Shown here piece by piece: positions 14,201 to 25,662 of a stretch of 64,000 bases of DNA. The stretch lies in assembly GCF_902635505.1 (NCBI RefSeq), contig NC_045432.1, positions 77,923,051-77,987,050 of the forward strand, in the 5' to 3' direction. The number at the start of each line of letters is the position of its first letter. Position 1 is the first letter of the stretch. The notes below the pieces were generated by a model. It was not told the DNA's origin, ran no database searches, and saw nothing but the letters and a program-made list of their open reading frames with translations. The position numbers were made by a program, and so were the translations under genes. The DNA comes from Sarcophilus harrisii (lineage: Eukaryota; Chordata; Mammalia; Dasyuromorphia; Dasyuridae).

Positions 14201-17200
14201 GTGCAAAGGTCAAGAGTGAGACGATAGGGATGGAAATGCTCTGGGCAGAGGGGTGGAAAGATATCTGTCAATTCAAGTGAGAAAGCAGAGATAGGAAGCA
14301 ATAAGGATTGGAGCTGCAGATCAAAAATTGAGAAGTCAAGGTCTCAGAGGACAAGAGACCAGGTGGGCTCCTAGGGGACCACTGGGATACAGGACAGATG
14401 CATATTGATGGGACAGGTGGGATCTGTCTGCTGGGTACCGTCTGAATTGATGGAGGTTGTGTGAGAATGGATGGATGGGAGGCACGTGTGTGCAGCATGG
14501 ATTTACACTCTGTTGGATGTTGACGGATGGGTGGTAATGGGAGAGTCGGATGGAGGGTGTAAGGAATCAGGACAGGACCACAAGACAGAATTGAGAGGAG
14601 GATGACCTCGTGCTTGAGAAGAATAGTCAAATTTCAATGGAAAAAGGTGTGAATCGCCAAAAGATGCAGTATTGGGATGACTAGATGGGGGAATTAGAAA
14701 GATGACTGAATTGAGGATTGGATGGAGAACATTGGAGGACACAGAGAATGAATGGGAACACAAGTCAACAGGTGGGGGAGTGTAGAAGGGAATATTTCTG
14801 CAGACGAGGCCTGGATAACCCAGGATTAAACGAATTGGTTAGTAGTGAATATGGGTGGCAGACAAGATGTTATTACAAGGAGGCTAGGATTGCTGGGGAC
14901 GAGATGGGGAAGGGAGAGAGTTGAGAAATGGATAGAAGGAAGTGGAGTAAGGATATATAGAAGGGAGATGTATTGGATGTTACTGTGGCTTGGATGGTGA
15001 GACGGTGGGGCAAGTTGGAAGCCCAAATGATAAGAGTGGGAAGGTGGAGAAAATGGAGATAACAGAGGTTGTGAAAAGATCTAGATACTGAAGATGTAAT
15101 AGAAACTACTAAGGTAGAGGCTCTGAGAGGGAAGCTGAATCAAGTAGGAGGACATTATGTCCCAGGAAAATCCCTATGAAGGAGAGAGAAGGCCTAGATG
15201 GAGATGGGAAAGGAACAATTTGGACATGTATGCATTTACAAAATTGCGGGATGAATGGAAATACTAGGGGATAAAAATAAAATTGTTGAAGAGAATGGGA
15301 GGAATGAGAATAAAAACTTAAATGAGAAAATGAGAGAGTGAGAGGATAAGGATGGGTGATCAAATGGCAGACCAAAAGAGATGAATAGAGACCCAAACTC
15401 TGATATGTGAGTGGCTTGTCAATCTTATTAGAAGGAATACATGAATGGCAAGGGTATGTGTACGAGATGGTTAAGATGGAGACACAAGGAGGAGAAGCAA
15501 AACTGAGGAGCCACATCTCAAGACTATATTTAGCCAGGGTACCTGAGAGAGGGAGAATGGAATCCATGTTTGAGATCTAGATTGGGGCAAATGGGTAAAA
15601 TGAACACTCAAGTGATATGAAGGGCAGAATAAAGAGGATAAGACTGAAGCCTGAATGCCTAAAATCAGAGCAGAAAACAATGGAAAGGAGAGATCTAGGT
15701 GGGGTGATCTGACTGAAGGTGAGAAATAAGACATGTGAGAGAGGTTACTAAAGGTGAAGACAGCATGTGGAAGGAGAGGAAGAGGTGAGGTAATGTACTG
15801 AAGAGGCCATTCAAAGTAAGAGATTCATGACTGGAATAGTTGACGCTGCAATATTGACCAATGGAGCAAAGCCTAAGCCATGAGGATGAATAGCTGCCAA
15901 ATATCAAAACATGGAAAGAATGAATAATTGAAAGTGTTGAGAGTCAAGTATGTGCAGCAAAGAGAGCCATTGGAGGTGGCAGTAAATGGTGAAGAGTGAC
16001 AGTGATTGGCTGTTCAGAAAATCTGCCTGAAGGGGGAAGTAGGAGAAGTGATATATCAGATAGGAGTGATATGGAGATGAAACTTTCCCCTAGGGGCTAC
16101 ACAGCTAAATCTGTAAGCTGGATTATGACAGATGTGTGAAGGGAATATCAGGTTGTGCAGTCAGTTGATTTATAGGGAGTAGACAAGGTTTAGGTCTAGT
16201 GCTAGTGCATAGGCATGAATGAATGGAAGGAGGCCGGGCCACTGTGGAAAAGGAATTGAAAATGGGGTTCCCTAATTTTGAAGTTTAAGGCATGAGGACA
16301 TAAAGGGATGGGAATGTCTGGAATTGAAGGGAAGGGTGTCTGTGTGAGATATCCTGTGGTTCAACAAAGTGGAGAGTGGAGATGGGAGCAATGGGGGATG
16401 GGCTGCTGAGACAGGGACAGGATTACAGGAGGACAAGGGAAATAAAAATTGGCTCAGGGAACCAGTATGGTGAGACAAGGTGCATGTATATGGGGGCCCT
16501 AGTGAAATCTGGGTGCTAAATACCACCAAGTGTCAGACATTTGTGTGAAATAAGATGTGGAAGTGGGACTTGGCTGTGTGCAGCAAGGGTGACCTCTTGG
16601 TGATGGATAATGAGAACTGGGTAAGCTAAAGAGACAACAGGAATAAGGTGAGGAAATCAGATGGGAATTGAAGGTGAGATGTGGGGATGGGGAGGCCACA
16701 AAGACAGGTGTGGAAGGAGGACCCAGCCTCTGATGCTTGAGATGATCAAGTTAAATGGAAAAGGGTGGATGAGTGCAGGAAGCATGTGGGGAGAATGACT
16801 GATTTGGGGGCACCAAGAGATGATTTGTGAGAGATGGATGGAAGGAGAAATATTTGGAAGGGATGCTTAGAGAAGGGAGATGGTGGAGACACAAGGTCAA
16901 CAGGTGAAGGATATAGAAGGAGATATGTAATATGCTCCAGGCTCAATGGATACATAGAGATAAAGGAGGTGGTGTGAGGTGATATGCAGGTCAATAAAGT
17001 CAAAATACTAATGAAGGAACCCAAGACTGAAGAGTTGAATGAAGGGAAAGGGGAAGTTAACAATGAGTGGAAATTAAGTGAGAGAGATATAGAAATGGAG
17101 ATATACTAGATACTTAGCTCAGATCATGAGATTGGTAAGTGAGTTGGAAAGTGCAAGAAATAAAGTGGGAAGGTGGAGAAAATAGAATAACAGAGGTTCT

Positions 17201-17470
17201 GAGAGTTCTAGGTGCTGAGAGATTCACCAGACAATACTAAAGACAAAAGGCTTCAGACAAGGAGCTGGACAAAGCAGTGGGAGAGGCCCAGACAGAGGAA
17301 GGGAACAAGTGGGGCATGTGTGTGTACAGATATTGAGATGAATGGATGTCCTGGGTTTGTCAACGATGAATGGATATGAAGAAACATTGGGAGGAGATGG
17401 GTGAGAAAATGAGAGAGTGAGAGGGATGAGGATGGGTGACTGAATGGCAGAATAAAAGATGAACAGGAGA
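5240..17470. repeat. Satellite region of long A+B units (about 2.1 kb)
   Basis: A and B landmarks alternate here. The last five A-to-A intervals are about 2114, 2062, 2122, 2079 and 2079 bp, so the dimeric unit is regular. Individual copies carry many small deletions relative to the cleaner units right of 18,000, so true unit length may be slightly larger than measured. Confidence 0.8.
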
Positions 17471-17943
17471 CCCAAACTCTGATGGAGAAATGAATGACCC
17501 CATCAAATCCTCAAGTAGAGAAGCAATGTTACTATGAATGGGAAGGATGCAGTGTAAGATGGATGAACTGAGGAGCACAGGGAGGAGAAACAGGCAGGCA
17601 GCCATCAAAAGAGAAGAAGTTAGGATGCCTAGAGGAGAAGGGTATGTGTTGGGACCTGGACTGGGGAAGGATGGAAATATACAGGTGATGTGGAGAAGGG
17701 ATGGGTGGGGATATGGGGTTGAGAACCTGGATGTCTGGGGTCAGGACACAAGACAGGGGAGGGACTATAGATGGTGGGGATCTGATGGAGGAACAGAATA
17801 AAGGATGGATGGAGGACACCAAGGGTGAGACAGTGTGTGGAGGGAGACAGGAGGTGTGTTGGCGGGGTGCATGGAATGGCCCAAATCACGCACAGAAGGA
17901 TGATTTGTTTTCAGGAATGTGTGTGGCGCTGCGGTGTGTTATT

Positions 17944-17958
17944 GTGTGTGTGTGTGTG
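17944..17958. repeat. TG microsatellite within the A module
   Basis: A short TG run sits at a fixed place in A modules. Equivalents lie near 1504, 2538, 9585, 19016, 20055, 20963 and 21950, with length varying between copies. Confidence 0.8.
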
Positions 17959-20900
17959 GAAGCAGAAGCCATATCCATGAAGGATGAATAGTTGAAAAAC
18001 AGAAAAAGGATGAAAGGTGAGAGGGTGAGAGTCAAGTTTACTACACTGCTAAAGAGCCATTGGAGAACTTGCAAGAAAACGGTGAAGATGAAAGTGATGA
18101 TTGGCTGTTTAGAAAATCTGCATGAAGGAGTGAAGGATGAGAGAAGTGATGGACTGAATGAGTGTGGTGTGGAGAGACAAAGATTTCCTTTGGGGGCTGT
18201 GAGGCTAAATCTAATGAGCTCGATTGTGACCGATGTGTATGAAAGCAGAAACTCCAGGTTTATGTGGTTAAGGTATCATTGAGCTATGGGGAGAGGGGTG
18301 TGGAGAAGAGTTTAGGTCTAGTAGTAATAGAGAATGAATGAATACCGAAGAGGCCGGGCCACTGTGAAAAAAAAGAATGATTGAGAAAATGAGATAGTGA
18401 GCGGATGAGGATGGGTGACCGAATGGTAGAATAAAAGAATGAATGGAGAGACCCAAACTCTGATACATGAATGAATCAAATCTCAATGAGAAGCAATGCA
18501 TGAATGTGGGAAGGATGCAGTGTAGGCACAAGGAGGGAGCAAAAGCAAAAGTGAGGAGACACATGCAAAGAGAAATAGTTAGCTACAGTGACAGAGAGAA
18601 GGAGAAAGAAATCCATGTTGAGGCCTAAACTGTGGGGAATTGATGAATTTAGACACTTGAGTGATGTGAAAGTAATGGGGAAAGAGGTATAAGGAGCTGA
18701 GAAACCTGAATGTCCAAAAGTATGAGAAAGAAAACAAAAGCAAGAGCGACTTAGACAGTGAGAGGGATTTCACTGGAGAGAGTGAAAAATAACAAATGGA
18801 TAGAGTGAGGCACAAAAACTGTGGGCATTGTATGGAAAGAGACAGCAAGAGTGTGAGTAATGTATGGAAAGAGAGAGCAAGAGCGTGAGTAATGTATGGA
18901 AAGAGAGAGCAAAAGATTGAATAATATATGGAAAGAGAGAGCAAGAGAGTATGTAATGGATTGAAAAAGACTTGTACACAAGTAAGAGATTCTTGGATGG
19001 AAATAACTGCTTTCCAGTGTGTGTGAGTGTGTGTGTGTGAAAGCAGAAGCCTAAGCCATACAGGATGAATAGCTGAAAAATATCAAAACACATGAAAGGA
19101 TGAGGGGTGAGATGGTGAGAGTCAAGTATGCTACACTGCTAAAGAGCCATTGGAGAACATGCAAGAAAAGGGTGAAGAGTGAAAGTGATGATTGGCTGTT
19201 CAGAAAATCTGCATGAAGGAGTGAAGGATGAGAGAAGTGATGGACTGAATGAGTGTGGTGTGGAGAGACAAAGCTTTCCTTTGGGGGCTGTGAGGCTAAA
19301 TCTAATGAGCTTGATTGTGACTGATGTATGAAAGCAGAAACTCTAGGTTTGTGTGGTTAAGGGATCATTTAGCTATGGGGAGGGGTGGAGAAGAGTTTAG
19401 GTCTAGTAGTAATAGAGAATGAATGAATACCGAAGAGGCCGGGCCACTGTGAAAAAAAAAAGAATGATTGAGAAAATGAGAGAGTGAGCGGATGAGGATG
19501 GGTGACTGAATGGTAGAATAAAAGAATGAATGGAGAGACCCAAACTCTGATACATGAATGACTGTCAAATCTCAATGAGAAGCAATGCATGAATGGCAGG
19601 AAGGATGCGGTGTAAGAGCGTGAGGAGACACATGCAAAGAGAAATAGTTAGCTACAGTGACAGAGAGAAGGAGAAAGAAATCCATGTTGAGGCCTAAACT
19701 GTGGGGAATCGATGATTTTAGACACTTGAGTGATGTGAAAGTAATGGGGGGAAAAAGGTATAAGGAGCTGAGAAACCTGAATGTCCAAAAATACGAGAAA
19801 GAAAACAAAAGCAAGAGAGAGTTAGACAGTGAGAGGGATTTCACTGGAGAGAGTGAAAAATAAGAAATAGATGCAGTGAGGCACAAAAACTGTGAGCATT
19901 GTATGGAAAGAGACAGCAAGAGCGTGAGTAATGTATGGAAAGAGAGAGCAAAAGATTGAATAATATATGGAAGGAGAGAGCAAGAGAGTATGTAATGGAT
20001 TGAAAAAGACTTGTACACAAGTAAGAGATTCTTGGATGGAAATAACTGCTTTCCAGTGTGTGTGAGTGTGTGTGTGAAAGCAGAAGCCTAAGCCATATAG
20101 GATGAATAGCTGAAAAATAGCAAAACACATGAAAGGATGAGAGGTGAGATGGTGAGAGTCAAGTATGCTACACTGTTAAAGAGCCAATGGAGAACATGCA
20201 AGAAAAGGGTGAAGAGTGTAAGTGATTATTGGCTGTTCAGAAAATCTGCAGTATGCAGTAACAAAGTTTATCCCTCAGGCCAACGTGGCTAAATCTATCT
20301 AGCTAGATTGTGACCAATGTATGAAAGGAGAAAGGTAGGTTTGTGTGGTCAAGGGATCATCGAGCTATAGGGGCTAGACAAGAGTTTAGGTCTAGTATTA
20401 ATAGAGCATGAATGATTACAGAAGAGGCCGGGCCACTGTGAAAAAAGAACGAGTGAGAAAATAAGAGAGTGAGATGATGAGGATGGGTAGGACCAAAGAA
20501 TGAATGGAGAGACCCAAATTCTGATAGATGGATGACTGTCAAATTGCAATGAGAAGAAATGCATAAATGGCAAAAAGGATGAAGTGTGAGATGGCTGAAT
20601 TGAACAGCACAAGGAAGAGAAGCAAAACTGAGCAGCCACATGCATAGAGTAATAGTTAGCTACAGTGACTAGAATGTGGGAAATGGATAAAATAGACACT
20701 TGAGTGATGTGAAAGGAATTAATAAAGGGGTATAAAGAGCTGAGAAACCTGAATGTTTAGAACTCTGAGAGAAAATAAAGGCAAGAGAGACCTAGACAGT
20801 GAGAGAGATCCAATTGGAGAGAGTGAGAAATAAGAGATAGAGAGTGAGACACCAAAAGAGTGAGCAATGTATGGAAAGAGAGAGGAAGAGAGTGGGTGAT

Positions 20901-20962
20901 GTATGGAAATAGCCCTGTACGCACAACAGAGATATTTGGCTGGAAATAAGTGTGCTTTGCAG

Positions 20963-20993
20963 TGCGTGTGTGTGTTTATGTGTGTGTGTGTGT
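20963..20993. repeat. Interrupted TG microsatellite
   Basis: This is a longer version of the A-module TG tract, interrupted by 'tttatg'. It is the longest of the series in the window. Confidence 0.8.
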
Positions 20994-21446
20994 AAGCAGA
21001 AGCCATAGCCATGAAGGATGAATAGCTGAAAAACAGCAAAATCCTGAAAGGATGAAAGGTGAGAGTGTAATATGCTATGCTGCTGAAGAGCCACTGGAGA
21101 ACATGCAAGTAAATGGTGAAGTGATGATTGAGTGAAGGATGAGAGAAGTGATGTACTGAATGGGTTTAGTGTGGAGAGAAAAAGCTTATCCCTGGGGCCA
21201 ATGCGGCTAAATCTACCTAGCTAGATTGTGACTGACGTATGAAAGGAGAAACTCCAGGTTTGTGTGGTCAAGGGATCATTGAGCTATAGGGGGGCAGAAA
21301 AGAGTTTAGGTCTAGTATTAATAGAGCATGAATGAATACAGAAGAGGCCGGGCCATTGTGAAAAAATAAAGAACGATTGAGAAAATGAGAGAGTGAGAGG
21401 ATGAGGACGGGTGACCAAATGGCACACAAAAGAACGAATGGAGAGA

Positions 21447-23642
21447 CCCAAACTCTGATACATGAATGACTGTCAAATCTCATTGAGAAGGAATGCATGA
21501 ACTGCAAGGAGTATGTGGTGTGAGATGGATGCACAAGGAGGAGAAGCAAAACTATGGAGCTACAACCAAAGAGAAATAGTTACTAGCATGCCTGAGTGAG
21601 AAAAGAATATGTGTTGAGACCTGTTCTGAGGGAAATGGATGAAACAGACACTTGAGTGATGTGAAAGGAATGGGTAAAGAGGTATAAAGAGCTGAGGAAC
21701 CTGAATGTCCAGAACTCGGAGACAGAAAACAAAGACAAGAGAGACCTAGACAGTGAGAGAGATCCAAATGGAGAGTGTGAGAAACAAGAGATGGATGGAG
21801 AGAGATACCAAAAGACTGAGCAGTGTATGGAAAGAGCGAGCAAGAGATTAAATAATGTATGGAAGAAGAGAGAAAGAGAGTACATAATGAATTGAAAGAG
21901 ACCTGTATGCAATTAAGAGACATTTGGCTGGAAATAACTGTACTCTGCAGTGTGAGTGTGAAAACAAAAAACACAGCCCTGAAACATGAATAGCTGAAAA
22001 ACATCAAATCATGAAAGGATGAGGGGTGGGAGTGTGAGAATGAAGTATACTACGCTGCTAAAGAGCCATTGGAGAACATGCAACAAAATGGTGTAGAGTG
22101 AAAGTGAAGGAGTGAAGGATGAGAGAAGTGATGTGCTGAATGGGCATGATGTGGAGAAACAACACTGCTCCCTGTGGGCTATGCGGCTAAATCTAGTGAG
22201 CTACGATTTGACTGATATATGAAAGGAGAAACTACAGGTTTATGTGGTCAGTGGGTCTTGGAGCTATGGGGAGGGGGTGGAGATAAGCGTTGAGGTCTAG
22301 TACTAATAGAGCATGAATGAATACAGAAGAAGCCGGGCCACTGTGAAAAAAAAGAGTGAGAAAATGTGAGATTGCTGGTACGAAAGATCAAGGGAGTGAG
22401 AAATGTGAAGATGGAAAGGCTCTGGATGAGGGAAGCCTGAGCAGAGAATTCTGTTAATTTAACAAAGTGAGAAAGCAAAATGGGAAGTAATAAAGGATGA
22501 GCTGCAGATCAAAGGAAGAAAGCCATGATCTCAGAGGACAAGGAGAGATAGAGTGGCTCTAGGGAACCACTGAGGTAGAGACAGGTACATGTGGATAGGG
22601 ACTAGTGAGATCTGGCTGCTACAAATACTATTTGAATGTCAGACATTTGTGTGAAATAAGATGTTGAATGGGACTTGGATGTGTAGAGCAAGGACAATTT
22701 TGAGTGATGAATGGGACATATGCAGAATGTGCGAGTTGAGTGGCTGAAGAGAAAGAGAGAGGAGAGTGGAGTGAGAAATGCTGAGAGGGTGAAGCTAAGA
22801 ATGTGAGACATAGAAACCACAAAGTGAGGAGTGAAAGGAGAGACCCAACCTCTGATACTTAAGGGGACAGTCAAGTTCCAATAAGAAATAAGCATGAATG
22901 GAGCGAGGAATGCAATGTGAGATGACTGAATTGGGGAGCACGAGAGAAAGGAGTGAGAATGAATGAAAGAGAAACATTTGGATGAGAAAAGCAAAAATGA
23001 ATGCCAACTGAGGACTACAGCGGGAAAAGTCTATGAAAGGACACATATCAGTAGGGGAGCCCCAATGGATGCAAAGAATGATTGGTGCAGCGACTGCTTG
23101 GCCAAGATCCAATGGAAGAGTTCTTGAGATTGAAAGAGATGGATGAATGGAGAAAGGGGAAAAAATGAATAATGGGGGGAACAAGATTAAGAGCAAGTGA
23201 GGGATATATGGAAATGGATGTTACAGGGTTAATGATTTGTGAATGCAGATCATGAGACACAGTAAGGTAGGTTGGAAAGCCTAACAAGTAAAGGAAAGAT
23301 AGTTGAGAAAACAGAGATAGCCAAGGCTGTAAGAATTTCAAGATGTTGAGGATTTAATAAGCAATAGGGGAGAGAAACTTAGGCAGAGGCAGCTGAATTA
23401 AGAGAAGTATGAGAGATGACTGTGTCCTAGGAAAAGTCTCTGAGGGGTGAGATGTCTCAGAGTGATAGAAGGGAACAAATGGGACATGCAAGCATAAAGA
23501 AAGAAAGGGATGAATAGATATCATGAGGTTTCAAAGTTGAATCGATGAAGGGTAGAGAGAGGAGAATGGAGTGAGTAAATAAGAGAGTCAGAGGATGAGG
23601 ATGATTGATCGAATGGCAGAACCAAAAGAATGGATGGAGAGA
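21447..23642. repeat. Long A+B satellite unit, clean copy
   Basis: This unit of about 2.2 kb contains both modules, with the B landmark at 22,844. It has few obvious indels and is the best template in the window for defining the complete dimer. The B module lies between two copies of the short motif 'gagaaaatg', at about 22,345 and 23,571 (the second reads gagtaaataag here). Confidence 0.75.
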
Positions 23643-25318
23643 CCCAAACTCTGATATGTGAATGACTGTATGAATGGCATATTGTATGTGATGTGAGATG
23701 GCTGAATTGAGCACTGGGAGGAGAAGCAAAACTGAGGAGCCAAATCCAAAGAGAAAGAGTTAGCCAGAGTGCTTGAGAAAGAAAGAAAAGTATCCATGTG
23801 GAGAACTAGACTGTGGCAAATGGATGAAGTAGAATCAGTGTTGTGAGAGGAATGGGTGATGAAATATATATGTATATGTATATGTATGTATGTAATGAGT
23901 ACCACGAATGTCTAGACTCAGAGAGAACAAAGGGAAGAGAGACCTAGATAGTGAGAGGGATCCAAATGGAGACAGTGAGAAATAAGAGACAGAAGGAAAG
24001 AGAGATCAAGAGAGTAAGTGATGTAAGAAAAGAGAGCTGGACACAATTAAGAAGTGCTTGGTTTTACATAATTGTACTTTGTAGAATATGTGTAAAAGCA
24101 GAAGCCTTAGCCATGAACGATGAGTTCCTGAAAAAAAAATCTAAACTTTGAAAGGAGGAAAAGCGAGAGGGTGAGAGCCAAGTATAATACACTGCTAAAG
24201 AGCCGTTGTGGGACATGAAAATGGGAAAGAGTGAAAGTAATGATTGGCTGTTTAGAAAATCTACCTGAAGGAGTGAAGGATGAGAGAACTGATGTATGGA
24301 ATGAGTGTGGTGTATAGAGACAAAGAGGGAAAAGGATGAGTGGAAGGAAACATGCAATGTAAGAACATTGAATTGGGGAGGAACAAGAAAAGGAAGAATG
24401 AGTGGTGAGACTGCATGAAAAGAGAAGCATTTGGAGGACACTGCTAGAAAGGGAAATGAATATGAGCATAAGTCAAAGGTGTACAAAAGGTGATTTCAGT
24501 AGGAGAGCCCAATGAATACTTCAATTAAAGGAGGGAGATTCTGCTGATATCCAGGAATGAAAAGGCTAGGAATTAGTGGATAAGGACTGAAGACGGAAAG
24601 GAGATACATGAACAGAGAAAGAGGAATATTAGCAATGGATGTAAAAAGAGGCAAAGAGAGGGAGAGGTGTATGGAAAGGAAGCTGTGCTCAGTGAACGTT
24701 TTATGGCTGTAAGTATTGAGACAGTAGGGTGGGTGGGAAGCCCAAGAAGTAAAGGAAGGATGTAGGAGAAAATAGAGATAGTTGAGGCTGTAAGAAGGTC
24801 AAGATGCTGAGATTTAAGTAGGCAAGAGTGGGAGGGATAACTTCAGGGAGAGAAAGCTGAATCAAGAGCAGTATGAGAATTGACTGTGTCATAGGAAAAG
24901 TCCCTGAGGGAGAGAGAAGCCCCAGACATTAGGGAACAAGTAGGAGATGTACACAAAGAGAAAGTGGGGAGTGGATATCCTGGGGTGTCACAGTTGAACG
25001 GAGAAAGAGAAGTAGGGAGAGGAGAGTGGAGAGGGAAAACGAGAGTGAAAAAGTAAGCAAGGCAGAACCCACAGAATGAAAGGACAGACCCAAACTGATA
25101 GATTAGTGACAAATGTCAAGAAAAAGGAATGCATTACAGGATGAAGTCAGGGTGTGAGACAGCTGAAATGACGAGTAAAAGGAAGAGAAGAAAGGATGTG
25201 AAGCCATAGCAATGAAGAAAGTTAGCTAGGGTGCTTGAGGGAGGGGAAGAAGGAATCAATGTTGAGACCCAGATAGTGAGAGAAGACTGAATGGAGAAAG
25301 TGGGAAATGAGAGAACAG
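23643..25318. repeat. Terminal satellite unit, internally deleted, right edge of array
   Basis: The unit is shortened (1446 bp between A landmarks) because A-module sequence ending 'gtatagagacaaag' at about 24,322 joins directly to mid-B sequence. The array then ends inside an A module at about 25,318, just after 'agtgggaaatgagag', where composition changes abruptly to non-satellite sequence. Confidence 0.7.
23862..23895. repeat. TATG/TA microsatellite
   Basis: A short tract of alternating tatg and tata steps occurs in the A module of this unit only. It is probably a local expansion private to one copy. Confidence 0.8.
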
Positions 25319-25662
25319 TAACCACATCTCTCTCCACATCTCACCACCTTTAAAACATTGAGAAGTTAAGTTACAGACCCCCCCAGAACTAGCTATGAAA
25401 ACAGCAGGGAGAATGATTCTGAACTTTGGGACAATGACACACATTTCCCCCACCTTACTCTAAGAGCTTATCAGAGCCCAAGTCTAACATAAAAGTAAAA
25501 AATCAAGATGTTGACTTGGCAAATAGGCAAACCATTAAAAGGTATCTATTGACAAGGAACCTCAAGACACAAACTCAGATGACCACAATAATCTGAAAAT
25601 TTCAAAGAAAAATGCAAAGTGGAACTAAACAAAAGAGAAAGATGAAAAAATGAAGCAAAAAT
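25319..25662 (+). mobile_element. L1 5' region: start of decayed ORF1
   Basis: Segments such as 'aatcaagatgttgacttggc' (about 25,501), 'gacaaggaacctcaagacac' and 'cctcaagacacaaactcaga' match the amino-terminal part of ORF1 in marsupial L1 elements as I remember it. The frame is broken. It leads directly into the amplified coiled-coil segment. The junction with the satellite at about 25,318 has no visible target-site duplication partner. Confidence 0.65.

Larger units (their letters stand above)
17471..21446. repeat. Satellite region of short A-only units (about 0.94-1.09 kb)
   Basis: Four successive units start at about 17471, 18452, 19539 and 20512 and lack the B module. The sequence passes directly from 'gccactgtgaaaaaaaa' through 'gagaaaatgagagagtga' into the next A landmark. 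Copies are clean and closely similar. Each carries a TG microsatellite at the same internal position, then 'agcagaagcc' and a 'gaatagctgaaaaa' segment. Confidence 0.85.
1..25318. repeat. Purine-rich satellite array with A/B higher-order units
   Basis: The + strand is strongly A+G-rich and made of diverged copies of one long unit. An A-module landmark (cccaaactctgat and close variants) falls at about 1041, 2000, 3047, 3517, 7015, 9129, 11191, 13313, 15392, 17471, 18452, 19539, 20512, 21447, 23643 and 25089, with a very diverged copy near 5240. A B-module landmark (gaccca.cctctgatgctt) falls at about 274, 4496, 6237, 8330, 10431, 12545, 14600, 16721 and 22844. Spacing is near 2.1 kb where A and B alternate and 0.93-1.09 kb where only A is present. 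No frame stays open over a unit and frames change between copies, so I read it as non-coding. The array enters from beyond the left edge. I do not recognise the family. Confidence 0.9.

Noticed and set aside
300-25337. Many open frames of 60-226 codons on both strands in the first satellite
   Set aside because: They follow from strand-asymmetric composition, change frame between copies, and show only low-complexity S/P/H/L or charged residues without any family motif.
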